Shown here piece by piece: positions 28,258-37,291 of a stretch of 64,000 bases of DNA. The stretch comes from an uncultured Methanolobus sp. (lineage in GTDB: Archaea; Halobacteriota; Methanosarcinia; Methanosarcinales; Methanosarcinaceae): contig NZ_OY763421.1 in the NCBI RefSeq assembly GCF_963667555.1, positions 1,257,562 through 1,321,561 of the forward strand. The letters run 5' to 3'. Position 1 is the stretch's first letter; every line of letters begins with the position of its first letter. The notes under the pieces are model-generated. The model did not search any database. It saw only the letters and a list, made by a program, of their open reading frames with translations, and was not told the DNA's origin. The translations under genes were made by a program, and so were the position numbers.

Positions 28258-28330
28258 AAGATGGATGCACAATTCATTCAGAAAGATCATAACAAACACA
28301 GGAACAATAAAACCATAAGGAGGAAAAAAT

Positions 28331-28738
28331 ATGGCAGATTTTAAAGTAGTGGTTTCAGACCCTAAGACAAAGTCATACCAGTTTGATGTCAAAGGCGCTG
28401 AAGCCAACAAGTTCATTGGAAAATCAATCGGAGAAACAGTTGACGGAACACTCGTCGGCCTTCCAGGTTACACACTTAAGATCACCGGCGGAAGCGACAA
28501 GAGTGGAATGGTCATGAGACCAGACCTTCCAGGCCCAAGGAGACAGAAGCTCCTTGTTGCAAACGGAACAGGATACTCTCCTGTATCAAAGGGTGTACGC
28601 CGCAGAAAGATGATGCGCGGAAGAGAAGTTGCACCGGACATTGTCCAGATCAACACAATTGTCGCAGAATACGGTGAGAAGACCATCGAGAAGATCCTCG
28701 GCGGCGACGAGCCAGTTGAAGAAGCAGCAGAAGAGTGA
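28331..28738 (+). CDS. rps6e: Ribosomal protein S6e
   Basis: 135 residues, with the family blocks [26 protein letters not shown] and [15 protein letters not shown]. The acidic C-terminal tail is common in methanogens. A strong AAGGAGG precedes the ATG. Confidence 0.95.
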   Translation: MADFKVVVSDPKTKSYQFDVKGAEANKFIGKSIGETVDGTLVGLPGYTLKITGGSDKSGMVMRPDLPGPRRQKLLVANGTGYSPVSKGVRRRKMMRGREVAPDIVQINTIVAEYGEKTIEKILGGDEPVEEAAEE

Positions 28739-28770
28739 GTTTCTCACTCTCTGATAACTTTTTATTAACT
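28732..28770 (+). terminator. Terminator-like hairpin at the end of rps6e
   Basis: AGAGTGAG (28732-28739) and CTCACTCT (28743-28750) form an 8-bp stem with a 3-base loop that includes the stop codon, followed by TTTTTATTAACTTTTTT. It separates rps6e from the convergent gene. Confidence 0.5.
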
Positions 28771-28785
28771 TTTTTACATTTCCTT

Positions 28786-30057
28786 TTAAACTACCTTGTG
28801 TACTCCAAGGTCAAATGGTTCCTGCTGGCAGATCATTTCATTTACCTCGAAGGAAAAGTTCAGGTTTCCAAAATCTATTTTTCCGTGATTGATCGGTTTT
28901 ACAACAAGAGATGTAAAACCTGATGAATGCGGCTGTATCTCTTCAATACAGGTGTTTGGATCATGACATTCTATGAAAGATGAAAAACAGCTATTAAAGC
29001 ATACATTTTTCAGTATGTCATCAGACCGGTTATCTACATAGATACCGATGGAATTTCCTACTTCGCTATACAGTGACTCTGGCATTTTGATCCTGACAAT
29101 GACATCAGGTGTCTGGACATAGTATTTTCCAAATGTTGTCGGTTCAATTTTACAATTGTTTCCTCCTATCTTGAAAAACACTTCATATTTTCCAAAGTCT
29201 ATATCTCCTCCTTTTGTAGGCGTTATGAGGTACTCTGCATTGAATACTGCTTCAGGTGCCAGGTTTTTCGTCTGGGAAAAAGCAGTATCATAGTTAAGGT
29301 GATTTGAGAAAGAACACTTGATATGTAGTTCTCCAAGTTCAATTTTTGATTTGTTTATCATCTTGAATGAGATCTTGCTCTCATGTCCGAATCTGAAATG
29401 GTCGCCGATGTTCACGTTTATTGGAAGATATGTGTGGCTGACCTTTATGTTCTCAAAAAAGTAAGGTGGTTTCTGGTGTTTGTGCCCGTCAACCTCAAAG
29501 TACAGATCATAATAACCCATGGAAACATTTCCTGCTACCAGAGGCACAAATGAGAGATTTGCACAGATGGATGAGCCAGGCTCAAGTGAACCAAGGCAGA
29601 GGATTGGTTTGCTACAAAGGACAGTTGCCGGAAAGACGGTTCGCATCCAGATATTTTCAACCTTTTTTTCAGTTGGGTTGTTAACCCTGAGGTATAATGG
29701 GTTTTTAAATCCCAATTCTACGGAACCTGCAAACTTATAATCAACGTTTACAGAATCCACTACCTGCATTTCCTTAATTCTGCGTCGTTCAATGCCGATC
29801 TTCTTCTCATATATCCAGAAAACATAAAGAGGCACATATAGGAGAATAATGTACATTGGTGCGCTGGCAAGATAAATTGGATCCGGCCTGCTTGTAACTG
29901 AAAGTATTCGGGTCACTGTAAAGAATGTAGTAAGCATGACCCATAGGAATACATAGAACTGAAAGAAAATTCCAGTTCTTCCACCTGCTTCGTTTTGGAG
30001 TGTATAGGTGAGGGATCTTGCAATGTCATTAAGAGGTCCCAGTTTCAGTTGAACCAC
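28786..30057 (-). CDS. Membrane protein of unknown function
   Basis: 423 residues. Two membrane helices lie near the N-terminus (about 30-48 and 60-84) and are followed by a basic stretch (KKIGIERRRIKE). The long remaining part (about 100-423) repeats beta-sandwich-like segments with motifs such as VNNPTEKKVENIW, VPLVAGNVSMGYYDLYFEV and the related PTKGGDIDFGKYEVFFKI, which suggests three or more tandem Ig-like modules. I do not recognise a family. Confidence 0.55.
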   Translation of the reverse strand: MVQLKLGPLNDIARSLTYTLQNEAGGRTGIFFQFYVFLWVMLTTFFTVTRILSVTSRPDPIYLASAPMYIILLYVPLYVFWIYEKKIGIERRRIKEMQVVDSVNVDYKFAGSVELGFKNPLYLRVNNPTEKKVENIWMRTVFPATVLCSKPILCLGSLEPGSSICANLSFVPLVAGNVSMGYYDLYFEVDGHKHQKPPYFFENIKVSHTYLPINVNIGDHFRFGHESKISFKMINKSKIELGELHIKCSFSNHLNYDTAFSQTKNLAPEAVFNAEYLITPTKGGDIDFGKYEVFFKIGGNNCKIEPTTFGKYYVQTPDVIVRIKMPESLYSEVGNSIGIYVDNRSDDILKNVCFNSCFSSFIECHDPNTCIEEIQPHSSGFTSLVVKPINHGKIDFGNLNFSFEVNEMICQQEPFDLGVHKVV

Positions 30058-30287
30058 CTTTTTTACATTAATGGCAATTATCTTATGAAGTATTGCTTAT
30101 AAATATATTAGTGAGTCTATCGCTCTTATACATTTTGCACTTACTTCTTAAAATCTAATAAATGATGAATTCTAGGTTGCGTAAATTATAAGTTCTATAA
30201 TACGGAAATAGCATTCCTAATCAGCATGTTTTGTGCTTGCTGTTATTTGATAATGAATAAATTCTAAACGTCCTGAGGAGGTAAATT

Positions 30288-30740
30288 ATGAGACTGGAAC
30301 TTATGGAGAAGAGGTCGAGATTTGATGATTTTGAAAAGGAGTATCGTGACTCCAAAGCATACCTTCGCAGGGCAAAACTATTTCTCGAACAGGGACAGGA
30401 TCACAGTGTGGTCTTCAACGTGGCTTCGCTGGCTCTTGAACGTTACCTTGTGGCATTGTGTTATCTTCATGATATGGAACCATATAACCATAATTACACA
30501 TGCCTGATGGATACAGTTGAGATGTTCATGGAACCACCGGAAGAGCTTAACAATGAAATAAGATCACTTGATAAGATATTCGATATCTGTACCCTTGATG
30601 ACTACTTCCACGGAGATCCGGAGGTTTCTGATATGGAGCGTATTCTGGTAATGTGTGAAGAGGTCGAGGAACTTTTTGATCAGGAGAAAATCCAGTCATT
30701 CAGGGAGTCACTGCTCAAAGACGATGCCAATGAAGAGTGA
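30288..30740 (+). CDS. HEPN-like helical protein
   Basis: 150 residues, entirely alpha-helical by composition, acidic. The block KAYLRRAKLFLEQGQDHSVVFNVASLALERYLVAL resembles HEPN-domain nucleotide-binding proteins, in which a long helix pair packs against a partner nucleotidyltransferase. The catalytic Rx4-6H motif of RNase-type HEPN is not evident. A GAGGAGG ribosome binding site precedes the ATG. No partner gene is adjacent. Confidence 0.5.
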   Translation: MRLELMEKRSRFDDFEKEYRDSKAYLRRAKLFLEQGQDHSVVFNVASLALERYLVALCYLHDMEPYNHNYTCLMDTVEMFMEPPEELNNEIRSLDKIFDICTLDDYFHGDPEVSDMERILVMCEEVEELFDQEKIQSFRESLLKDDANEE

Positions 30741-30829
30741 TTCCGTCTCTCATTGTTGTTGACATTTATTGAGAGTTATTGAGTGGTATTGATACTTATT
30801 GAAATTTTATATGAAATGAATCTGCCATG

Positions 30830-30890
30830 GATAATTATTTATAGTAGACATACCAAGGAAGTGTCGTTATGTTATATTAGACATAACACT
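30830..30890 (+). promoter_or_regulatory. Promoter and palindromic operator of the mod operon
   Basis: GTTATGT (30866-30872) and ACATAAC (30881-30887) form a perfect 7-bp inverted repeat around an 8-base spacer. A TATA-like ATTTATAG lies about 25-30 bp upstream (about 30838-30845), so the palindrome covers the expected start site. The half-sites resemble the ModE box pattern (CGnTATAT), which suggests a molybdate- or tungstate-responsive repressor site. Confidence 0.45.
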
Positions 30891-30974
30891 CCGAACATTG
30901 CTACTTAGAATGATGTTGTGCTCGAAAGAGCATGACATACATTCGGGCTGAATATCAAACAAGGAGAGGATCGG

Positions 30975-31832
30975 ATGCTTAACAAAAAACATGTAATAGT
31001 ATTCTCATTATTGATTTCATGTGTATTGTTCCTGGGTTGTATTGATTCTACAAGTGATTCCGTTGCGAATCAGGATACAACGGTTTCAGACTCAGGCAGT
31101 TTAGATAAGCAGGCTTCTGAGGAAGCTCTTCTGGTTTACTGCGGTGCTGGAATGCGAAAACCAATGGACAAGATTGGAGTTATGTTCGAAGAGGAATATG
31201 GTGTTCCAGTCCAGTACAATTATGCCGGTTCCAACACACTCCTGACCCAGATGGAACTTACAGGTGAAGGCGATGTCTACATGCCAGGTGCAACCTACTA
31301 CTTTGAAGTAGCAGCAGAAAAAGGATTTGTTGAAAACTCCAGCAATGTCGCATATCATGTTCCAGTGATCATCACTCCACTGGATAATCCTGGAAATATA
31401 GAAAGTCTTGATGACCTTGCAAACGATGACATCAGTGTCGTGCTTGGAGATTCGCAAGCAGCAGCTATTGGCGTTCTTTGTGATAAGATGCTGACAAAGA
31501 AGGGAATCTATGATGAGGTTGAAACGAACGTTGTTGCAAAAGGTGCAACAGTAAACGAACTTGTCACCTACATCACACTCGGTCAGGCAGATGCTTCAAT
31601 CGTATGGGAAGACCTTGTCAGGAATAACGATGAAGTGAACATGATCGAGATTGCAGAGGACGACAATATCATTAAGATAGTTCCGATTGCAACGCTGACA
31701 ACATCTGAAAATCCGGAAATCGCATCTGAATTTGTAGACTTTGTGGTTTCAGATGAAGGCCGAGATGTCTTTGAAGATTATGGATTCACACTTTACCCTG
31801 ATGAGAAGTATGCCTATTTAGAGGCTAACTGA
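30975..31832 (+). CDS. modA: Molybdate/tungstate ABC transporter, substrate-binding lipoprotein
   Basis: 285 residues. A signal peptide ends in a lipobox (LFLGC, Cys22), so the mature protein is probably lipid-anchored outside. The fold follows the ModA/WtpA family: VYCGAGMRKPMD, NYAGSNTLL, GDVYMPGATYYFE, DSQAAAIG and ASIVWED contact the oxyanion. First gene of a modABC operon. The oxyanion preference (molybdate versus tungstate) cannot be told from sequence. Confidence 0.88.
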   Translation: MLNKKHVIVFSLLISCVLFLGCIDSTSDSVANQDTTVSDSGSLDKQASEEALLVYCGAGMRKPMDKIGVMFEEEYGVPVQYNYAGSNTLLTQMELTGEGDVYMPGATYYFEVAAEKGFVENSSNVAYHVPVIITPLDNPGNIESLDDLANDDISVVLGDSQAAAIGVLCDKMLTKKGIYDEVETNVVAKGATVNELVTYITLGQADASIVWEDLVRNNDEVNMIEIAEDDNIIKIVPIATLTTSENPEIASEFVDFVVSDEGRDVFEDYGFTLYPDEKYAYLEAN

Positions 31833-31903
31833 ATCTGATTGATAATTTGAAAAACCAGAAATTTCAAAAAACAACAAAATAAAAAACACTAAAAACGAAG
31901 CAG

Positions 31904-32701
31904 GTGCGTTCAATGCAAAGAAACGGATTCAAGTATGCAAATCTATTTCTTACGCTCCTGCTCACTCTTTTTATTTTCAGTCTGATATTTCAGATAATCA
32001 CGCATACTGATCCGGGAAGTCTTATCACAAACATTATTTCCCCGGAAATTCAATTTGCAATACGCTTAAGCTTGCTGACATCCGTGATTTCAACTTTGAT
32101 GTGCATACTGATTGCAGTTCCGGTTTCATATTCGCTTGCAAGATACAATTTCCATGGAAAGGCAATTATCAATACAGTTCTTGATCTGCCAATGGCATTA
32201 CCGCCAATTGTTGCAGGACTTGGCTTGCTGCTTATATTCGGTACGACCAGCTTTGGAAGTTTTCTGGCGGATGCCGGACTTAAGTTCGTATTTACAGTCC
32301 CTGGAATTATCATGGCACAGTTTGCAGTGAATATCTCCCTGATGCTCAGGATCATGCGTTCAACCTTTGAAGGCATAAATCCAAGATATGAGCATGTGGC
32401 TCAGACACTTGGTTGCACGCCTTTTCAGGCTTTTCTCAGGACAACACTTCCTCTTTCAAAGAACGGGATGATCGCAGGTTCGGTTATAACATGGTCAAGA
32501 GGAATGGGAGAATTCGGCGCAGTGCTGATGCTTGCCGGAGCCACAAGAATGAAGACGGAGACATTGCCGATTGCTCTTTACCTGAACATGTCTTCAGGTG
32601 AACTTGATCTTGCAATTGCAGCTGCAACCATATTGATACTTATTTCAGGAATCACACTCTATCTATTCGAACGCAAGGGAGGAGTGGCAAAACTCTATTA
32701 G
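31904..32701 (+). CDS. modB: Molybdate/tungstate ABC transporter permease
   Basis: 265 residues, about six membrane helices, with the ABC coupling block EHVAQTLGCTPFQAFLRT and the ModB signature WSRGMGEFGAVLMLAGATRMKTET split around residue 200-215. GCAGGTGC precedes the ATG. It pairs with the ATPase encoded 35 bp downstream. Confidence 0.92.
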   Translation: MRSMQRNGFKYANLFLTLLLTLFIFSLIFQIITHTDPGSLITNIISPEIQFAIRLSLLTSVISTLMCILIAVPVSYSLARYNFHGKAIINTVLDLPMALPPIVAGLGLLLIFGTTSFGSFLADAGLKFVFTVPGIIMAQFAVNISLMLRIMRSTFEGINPRYEHVAQTLGCTPFQAFLRTTLPLSKNGMIAGSVITWSRGMGEFGAVLMLAGATRMKTETLPIALYLNMSSGELDLAIAAATILILISGITLYLFERKGGVAKLY

Positions 32702-32736
32702 GCAATGTAGTCAATGGAGTTTGCTGAACGGTAAAG

Positions 32737-33780
32737 ATGATAGAAGTAAGTGATCTTTCAATTGAACTCGGCGAGTTTGAACTTGAAAGTATAAACCTGT
32801 GTGTAAAAGAAGGGGAATATTTCTGCATACTTGGTCCGACAGGTTCCGGTAAGACGATACTCCTTGAGTCAATTGCAGGTATCTACAAGCCTGATCTGGG
32901 TTCTATATTGATCAACAATCATGATGTAACCGGTCTTCTTCCAAAAGACAGGAACATCAGTGTTGTCTATCAGGATTTCATGCTCTTTCCCAACATGAAT
33001 ATCAGGGAGAATATCGAATTCGGACTCAAGTATAAGGGTTTTGATAATTCGGCAATTGCAGATAAAGTTGAAAGAACGGCAGAACTGCTTGGAATATCTC
33101 ACCTGCTTGACCGTCATCCATCAACGTTAAGTGGCGGGGAAAAGCAAAGAACTGCAATTGCACGAGCAATTATAACTGAACCTGACCTTCTCCTTCTGGA
33201 TGAACCCCTGTCTGCTCTTGATTCAGGAACAAAAAGCCGTCTGAGGCAGGAACTCTTGCGGATTCACCAGTTAAAGAAAACCACCACTATCCATGTGACT
33301 CATAGTTTTGAAGAAGCTTTTGCTCTAGCAGATAGAATAGCCATCATGCATGGCGGCAAGATCCATCAGATCGGTACGCCAGATGAAGTTTTCAGGAAGC
33401 CAAATTCAGCTTTTGTTGCTGATTTTGTAGGTGTTGAGAATCTTTTCCATGGAACTTCAGTTATCAGGGATGATCTGGCAGAGATATGGGTTAATGGACT
33501 GACGATAATTTCGAGCACACTGAAATCAGGAGATGTGAGTGTTTCTATCAGACCTGAGGACATTCTATTATCAAAAGACCCAATAGATTCAAGTGCCCAG
33601 AATTCATTCAGTGGTGTTCTTACTGAAATTACCAGAATGAAGTCAACTGTTAATCTGGTAATTGATTCAGGAATTCCTTTCAGGGTTGTGCTTACAAAAA
33701 GAGCCTATGATGACATGGGTCTTTATGTTGGTTCCTGGGTCTATCTGACTTTTAAGGCTTCAGCTACTCATATTATATGA
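32737..33780 (+). CDS. modC: Molybdate/tungstate ABC transporter ATP-binding protein
   Basis: 347 residues. Walker A is GPTGSGKT (about 34-41), the signature LSGGEKQRTAIARAI, and Walker B LLLLDEPLSALD. The C-terminal third (about 240-347) is a MOP/TOBE-type domain that binds oxyanion and can regulate transport. Ends just before the MITE-like repeat copy 1. Confidence 0.92.
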   Translation: MIEVSDLSIELGEFELESINLCVKEGEYFCILGPTGSGKTILLESIAGIYKPDLGSILINNHDVTGLLPKDRNISVVYQDFMLFPNMNIRENIEFGLKYKGFDNSAIADKVERTAELLGISHLLDRHPSTLSGGEKQRTAIARAIITEPDLLLLDEPLSALDSGTKSRLRQELLRIHQLKKTTTIHVTHSFEEAFALADRIAIMHGGKIHQIGTPDEVFRKPNSAFVADFVGVENLFHGTSVIRDDLAEIWVNGLTIISSTLKSGDVSVSIRPEDILLSKDPIDSSAQNSFSGVLTEITRMKSTVNLVIDSGIPFRVVLTKRAYDDMGLYVGSWVYLTFKASATHII

Positions 33781-33795
33781 GTGTGTTCGAGATTG

Positions 33796-34129
33796 CTCTG
33801 TAGAAATCCTGGTAATCTGACTGGCACAAACATTGCTCATTTCATAATCCACAAAAACAGGTGGTAAGCTAAGAACAAGATAGCTACCCGCCGAAGGCGG
33901 CACATTCCGATACCTCTGCGTAGAAAATCACTAAAAGGCTATTGCAGTTGTACAGCGAGTTCTGCAAAAATCAAAGAAGAAAGTACAGGGTTTTGTAGAT
34001 TATTTTGTATATTCTGATGGGAAAATGCCGGCTTCGCCGGACCCTTCGGGATTCATCAAGTTATTCATGACTTATCATAGACCAGTTTACAAACTTTTTC
34101 AGGATGTGCCTGGCAGGATTTCTACAGAG
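33796..34129. mobile_element. MITE-like repeat, copy 1 (334 bp)
   Basis: Ends in a perfect 16-bp terminal inverted repeat, CTCTGTAGAAATCCTG (33796-33811) and CAGGATTTCTACAGAG (34114-34129). The interior has two GC-rich hairpins, CCGCCGAAGGCGG (33889-33901) and GCCGGCTTCGCCGG (34028-34041), and no ORF. A diverged second copy with the same order of hairpins and ends lies at 62286-62627. The layout is that of a non-autonomous element; no transposase was found in the window. Confidence 0.6.
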
Positions 34130-34161
34130 CCGTAGAAATAGAGTAAAAAAAGAGAAAAGTT

Positions 34162-34182
34162 GAAGTTACTCAAAGTAACTTC
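34162..34182 (-). terminator. Strong terminator hairpin of the PPOX gene
   Basis: GAAGTTACT (34162-34170) and AGTAACTTC (34174-34182) form a 9-bp stem with a 3-base loop that includes the stop codon of the PPOX gene. On the minus strand it is followed by a T-rich tract (complement of 34145-34157). Confidence 0.6.
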
Positions 34183-34577
34183 TTTCCGGCATCAGGGCCG
34201 CTCTTGCACTCGAAGACATCTGTGATCTTCATCTTGACAAGGAACTTTGCAGGGAAACGGTCGCTCTTTGCTTTGACCATCTTACGCATTTCGTCATATT
34301 CCTCTCCACGGTCGATGATCTTCACAGTACCTTTGATCTGGAAGCAACCGCTAACTTCTGGTCCCCATACATATATTGCACATTTTGGATTTGCCCTGAG
34401 GTTCTCCATTGTCTTGAGGAAGAAGTTGTCCACGATCCAGATAGTCTCTAAATCTTCCTGAAGGAAGCACATTCCAATAGGAATTACGTTAGGAACACCA
34501 TCTTTTGATGCGGTTGCCAGCGGGAAGATCTTCATCTTTTCAAATTCTGTTTTCATCTCATCTGTCAGTTTTACCAT
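34170..34577 (-). CDS. Pyridoxamine 5'-phosphate oxidase-family protein
   Basis: 135 residues of the FMN-binding split-barrel fold. The blocks FPLATASKDGVPNVIPIGMC and NLRANPKCAIYVWGPEV fit this family. Such small proteins usually bind FMN or F420 and reduce unknown substrates. It lacks the usual PdxH active-site features, so a vitamin B6 role is unlikely. Confidence 0.75.
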   Translation of the reverse strand: MVKLTDEMKTEFEKMKIFPLATASKDGVPNVIPIGMCFLQEDLETIWIVDNFFLKTMENLRANPKCAIYVWGPEVSGCFQIKGTVKIIDRGEEYDEMRKMVKAKSDRFPAKFLVKMKITDVFECKSGPDAGKKLL

Positions 34578-34652
34578 TGCTAATACCTCTGCATTTCAAA
34601 ATAAAAAGTACAGTAATTGTACTCTTTAATCAAGCTTAAGCTTTTTCATTAG

Positions 34653-34802
34653 TGGTACGTTGGTATTTCTTATTCAGAATTGAAGGAAATGGAGTTTTCT
34701 ATAGGTACAATGTACTACATGAAGAAAAATGTTGAAGATGATAAGCCGTTTACTATGAATGCTCATGTTAGGGAAAGGTTGGATATGTGGGAAAAGGTAT
34801 GA
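34653..34802 (+). pseudogene. Relic ORF sharing a 27-codon module with 57993-58076
   Basis: An open frame of 49 codons follows an in-frame TAG at 34650 and ends at TGA (34800-34802). Its last 27 codons, from the ATG at 34719, encode a peptide with the core DKPFTMNAHVRERLDMWE. A close copy occurs inside the integrated element (57993-58076). The absence of a start and promoter points to a remnant of an inserted gene rather than a live gene. Confidence 0.35.
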
Positions 34803-34829
34803 TTAACACCTAAGATGCTTAACTCAGTG

Positions 34830-36950
34830 TTATTCTGTCTCTTCTGGCATTTCAAGACCATTTACCCAATTGTGTATAAGAGCCTGCAATCTGTCTGTTG
34901 TAATTTCAGCGTTCGTATCGGGTGCCGACATATCATTTAGCCAGCAATGTATGGCTTCCTGCAGTTCGTCTGTTGTTATTACAGTGCTGCCTTCTGAATC
35001 ATCATTATTCCATGGGTTCCAATCCCCAAATAAAATATTTTGTTTAAGGATTACAAGACCATTGTCATCATCAGCTACATAAACACAATCATCAGATACT
35101 GTAACATCCTGTGGCATGTCTGCAGTGTAATATTCTCCTGCAAAACTTGGTGAAACTGGATTGCTGATATTAAGAACTTTTATACTGTAACACATCTTGA
35201 TGCTAGTCTCATAATCGTAGACTTCATAAGTCGCTAGATACGCATAATCATTTGAGATGAAAAAATTACGGATATGAGAAATGTCATAATTACTTGCAAG
35301 TATTGGGTATGAAGGATTGCTAATATCTATAATTAAGAAACCATTTTCCTCATCTGCTACATATGCATAATTATCAGAGACAGAAACTGTTTCTATTTCA
35401 CCATTCATATTATAACTTCCTTCGAGGTATGGAGCCGCTGGGTTGCTTATATTAATAATCAAAAGCCCATTTTCATCATCAGCCACATAAGCAAAATCGT
35501 CCAAAACGGCAATATCCTGAGCTTTACCATCCGTATCATAACTTCCTGCAAGGTATGGGGATGCCAGATTGCTGACGTTAATAATCAAAAGGCCATCATT
35601 CCGATCGGCCAAGTATGCATAGCCATCTGATACAGCAACAGCTTTTGTATAATCTTCCGTATCGTAATTTCCTGCAATTTTCGGCGATGAAGGGACAGTA
35701 ATATTGACTATTAAAAGACCTTTAATTCCATCTGCGACATAAGCATGAACATCTGATATGGCAATTCCTTGAGCGTAGCCATTTGTATAACATTCACCTG
35801 ATATGATGGGGGATGAGGGGTCACTGGTGTTTACTATCACAAGTCCACTATAACCGCTAGCCAGATATGTGTAATTATCTGAAACAGAAATACTTTGATA
35901 ATCACCGCTTGCATCATAAATTCCCGCAAGATTTATTGATTCAAGATCGCCTAAATCAAGTATTAAAAGACCCTCTCTATAATTAGCAAGGTAGGCATAT
36001 GTCTCTGAGAGAGCTATATCACAAACATGATTATCATCGTATCTCCCTTCAACGGTTGGCCTTTCTGGATTGCTGATATTAAGAACCTTTAGACCTTCAT
36101 CTAAATCAACTAGATACAAATATTTATCATTGACAATAACATCCAGTACAAAACCGCCCGTATCAAGAATTCCTGTACATATGGGTGCTGTTGGGTTGCT
36201 TATATCTATAAACACTAGACCAGTAGTACTATCAGCTACATATGCGTAGTTACCTGATACAGCAACACCATATGCATGTCCCCCTGTGTCACATTTTCCT
36301 ACAATTGTCATAGATTTCAAATCACTGATATCTACTATTACAAGACTACCATTACTATTTGTCACATAAGCATAATTACCTGATACGGCGATATCAGTTG
36401 CATTAGGGATTAAATGAGTACCAGCTATTGTTAGTGATTCCGGGTTGCTGATATTTATGACCGAAAGACCTTTTTTGTTCTCGGTTAAATAAGCATATTT
36501 CCCAGATAAAGAAACACTAATCACTTCAGTGTCACTGTTGTAATTTCCGTTGATGATAGGGGCTGAAGGACTTGTGACGTTAACAATCATAAGACCATTT
36601 GAATGAGCCACATATGCATAGTTTTCCGACAAAACAATATCTGTTACACGTGATGGATTGACTACTTTTCCAACCTCTACTGGATTAGTTGGATTATTAA
36701 TATCGAGTATTACAAGGTCTTGACCCTGTCCAACATAAGCATAGTTACCATAAACCTCGACATTATAAATTGTCCCTCCAAAGTGAGATTCCAATGTTAA
36801 GTTGATTTCTTCAGCATTTGCTACACCTACAAAGATCAATAATGCAACAGCTAAAATAAAAAAATTATGAATTTTTGAGTTAAAAGTAAATGTTCTTAAT
36901 TTTTCATCTAAGCAGAAATTCATATTCAACGATTTAATAGTACCACACAT
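34830..36950 (-). CDS. LVIVD-repeat beta-propeller surface protein with dockerin-like tail
   Basis: 706 residues. A signal sequence (about 28-46, ending VANA) is followed by about 13-14 repeats of roughly 40 residues with the core YAYVADxxxGLLIINISNP, the LVIVD repeat that builds beta-propellers. The C-terminus (about 645-706) has GDWNPWNNDD and two ITTDELQ/ITTDRLQ helices, which resemble a degenerate dockerin. The ATG at 36950 has AAGGG directly before it without spacing; a second ATG (residue 10) is equally possible. Confidence 0.75.
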   Translation of the reverse strand: MCGTIKSLNMNFCLDEKLRTFTFNSKIHNFFILAVALLIFVGVANAEEINLTLESHFGGTIYNVEVYGNYAYVGQGQDLVILDINNPTNPVEVGKVVNPSRVTDIVLSENYAYVAHSNGLMIVNVTSPSAPIINGNYNSDTEVISVSLSGKYAYLTENKKGLSVINISNPESLTIAGTHLIPNATDIAVSGNYAYVTNSNGSLVIVDISDLKSMTIVGKCDTGGHAYGVAVSGNYAYVADSTTGLVFIDISNPTAPICTGILDTGGFVLDVIVNDKYLYLVDLDEGLKVLNISNPERPTVEGRYDDNHVCDIALSETYAYLANYREGLLILDLGDLESINLAGIYDASGDYQSISVSDNYTYLASGYSGLVIVNTSDPSSPIISGECYTNGYAQGIAISDVHAYVADGIKGLLIVNITVPSSPKIAGNYDTEDYTKAVAVSDGYAYLADRNDGLLIINVSNLASPYLAGSYDTDGKAQDIAVLDDFAYVADDENGLLIINISNPAAPYLEGSYNMNGEIETVSVSDNYAYVADEENGFLIIDISNPSYPILASNYDISHIRNFFISNDYAYLATYEVYDYETSIKMCYSIKVLNISNPVSPSFAGEYYTADMPQDVTVSDDCVYVADDDNGLVILKQNILFGDWNPWNNDDSEGSTVITTDELQEAIHCWLNDMSAPDTNAEITTDRLQALIHNWVNGLEMPEETE

Positions 36951-37291
36951 CCCTTTCTAGATTTAAAGTTTCAGGGTATAATCAAATATTTTATTGATAA
37001 TTATGAAGAAAATGTACTTTTATTTAAATCGCACTTAAACGTAAAGAGATGTTATCTTATTTACAAATGAACTTATGTAAAATTATCAAGTTCACTTATG
37101 TGTATTATTAATATTAACTTGTTTAAATCTTAGCAGAAATCTAAAATCAGATATTAAAACTAATAGCTTACAAAAAACCAAAGGTACCTATATCTCATCA
37201 ATTCAGTGCTGGCATTTAGATTCAAACCCAAACAGCAACAACGCCAAAAATAAGCAGAACTTAAAAACAAAAAAGTAAAAAATCTAAGATT
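36951..37291. other. Gene-free AT-rich gap
   Basis: The 341 bp between the LVIVD gene and pdxT are AT-rich, with no ORF longer than a few codons and no clear hairpin. It must contain the promoter of the LVIVD gene, which reads leftward. Confidence 0.5.

Noticed and set aside
30288..30740. HEPN toxin of a toxin-antitoxin pair
   Set aside because: The helical pattern resembles HEPN, but no RNase motif and no antitoxin or nucleotidyltransferase neighbour is present.
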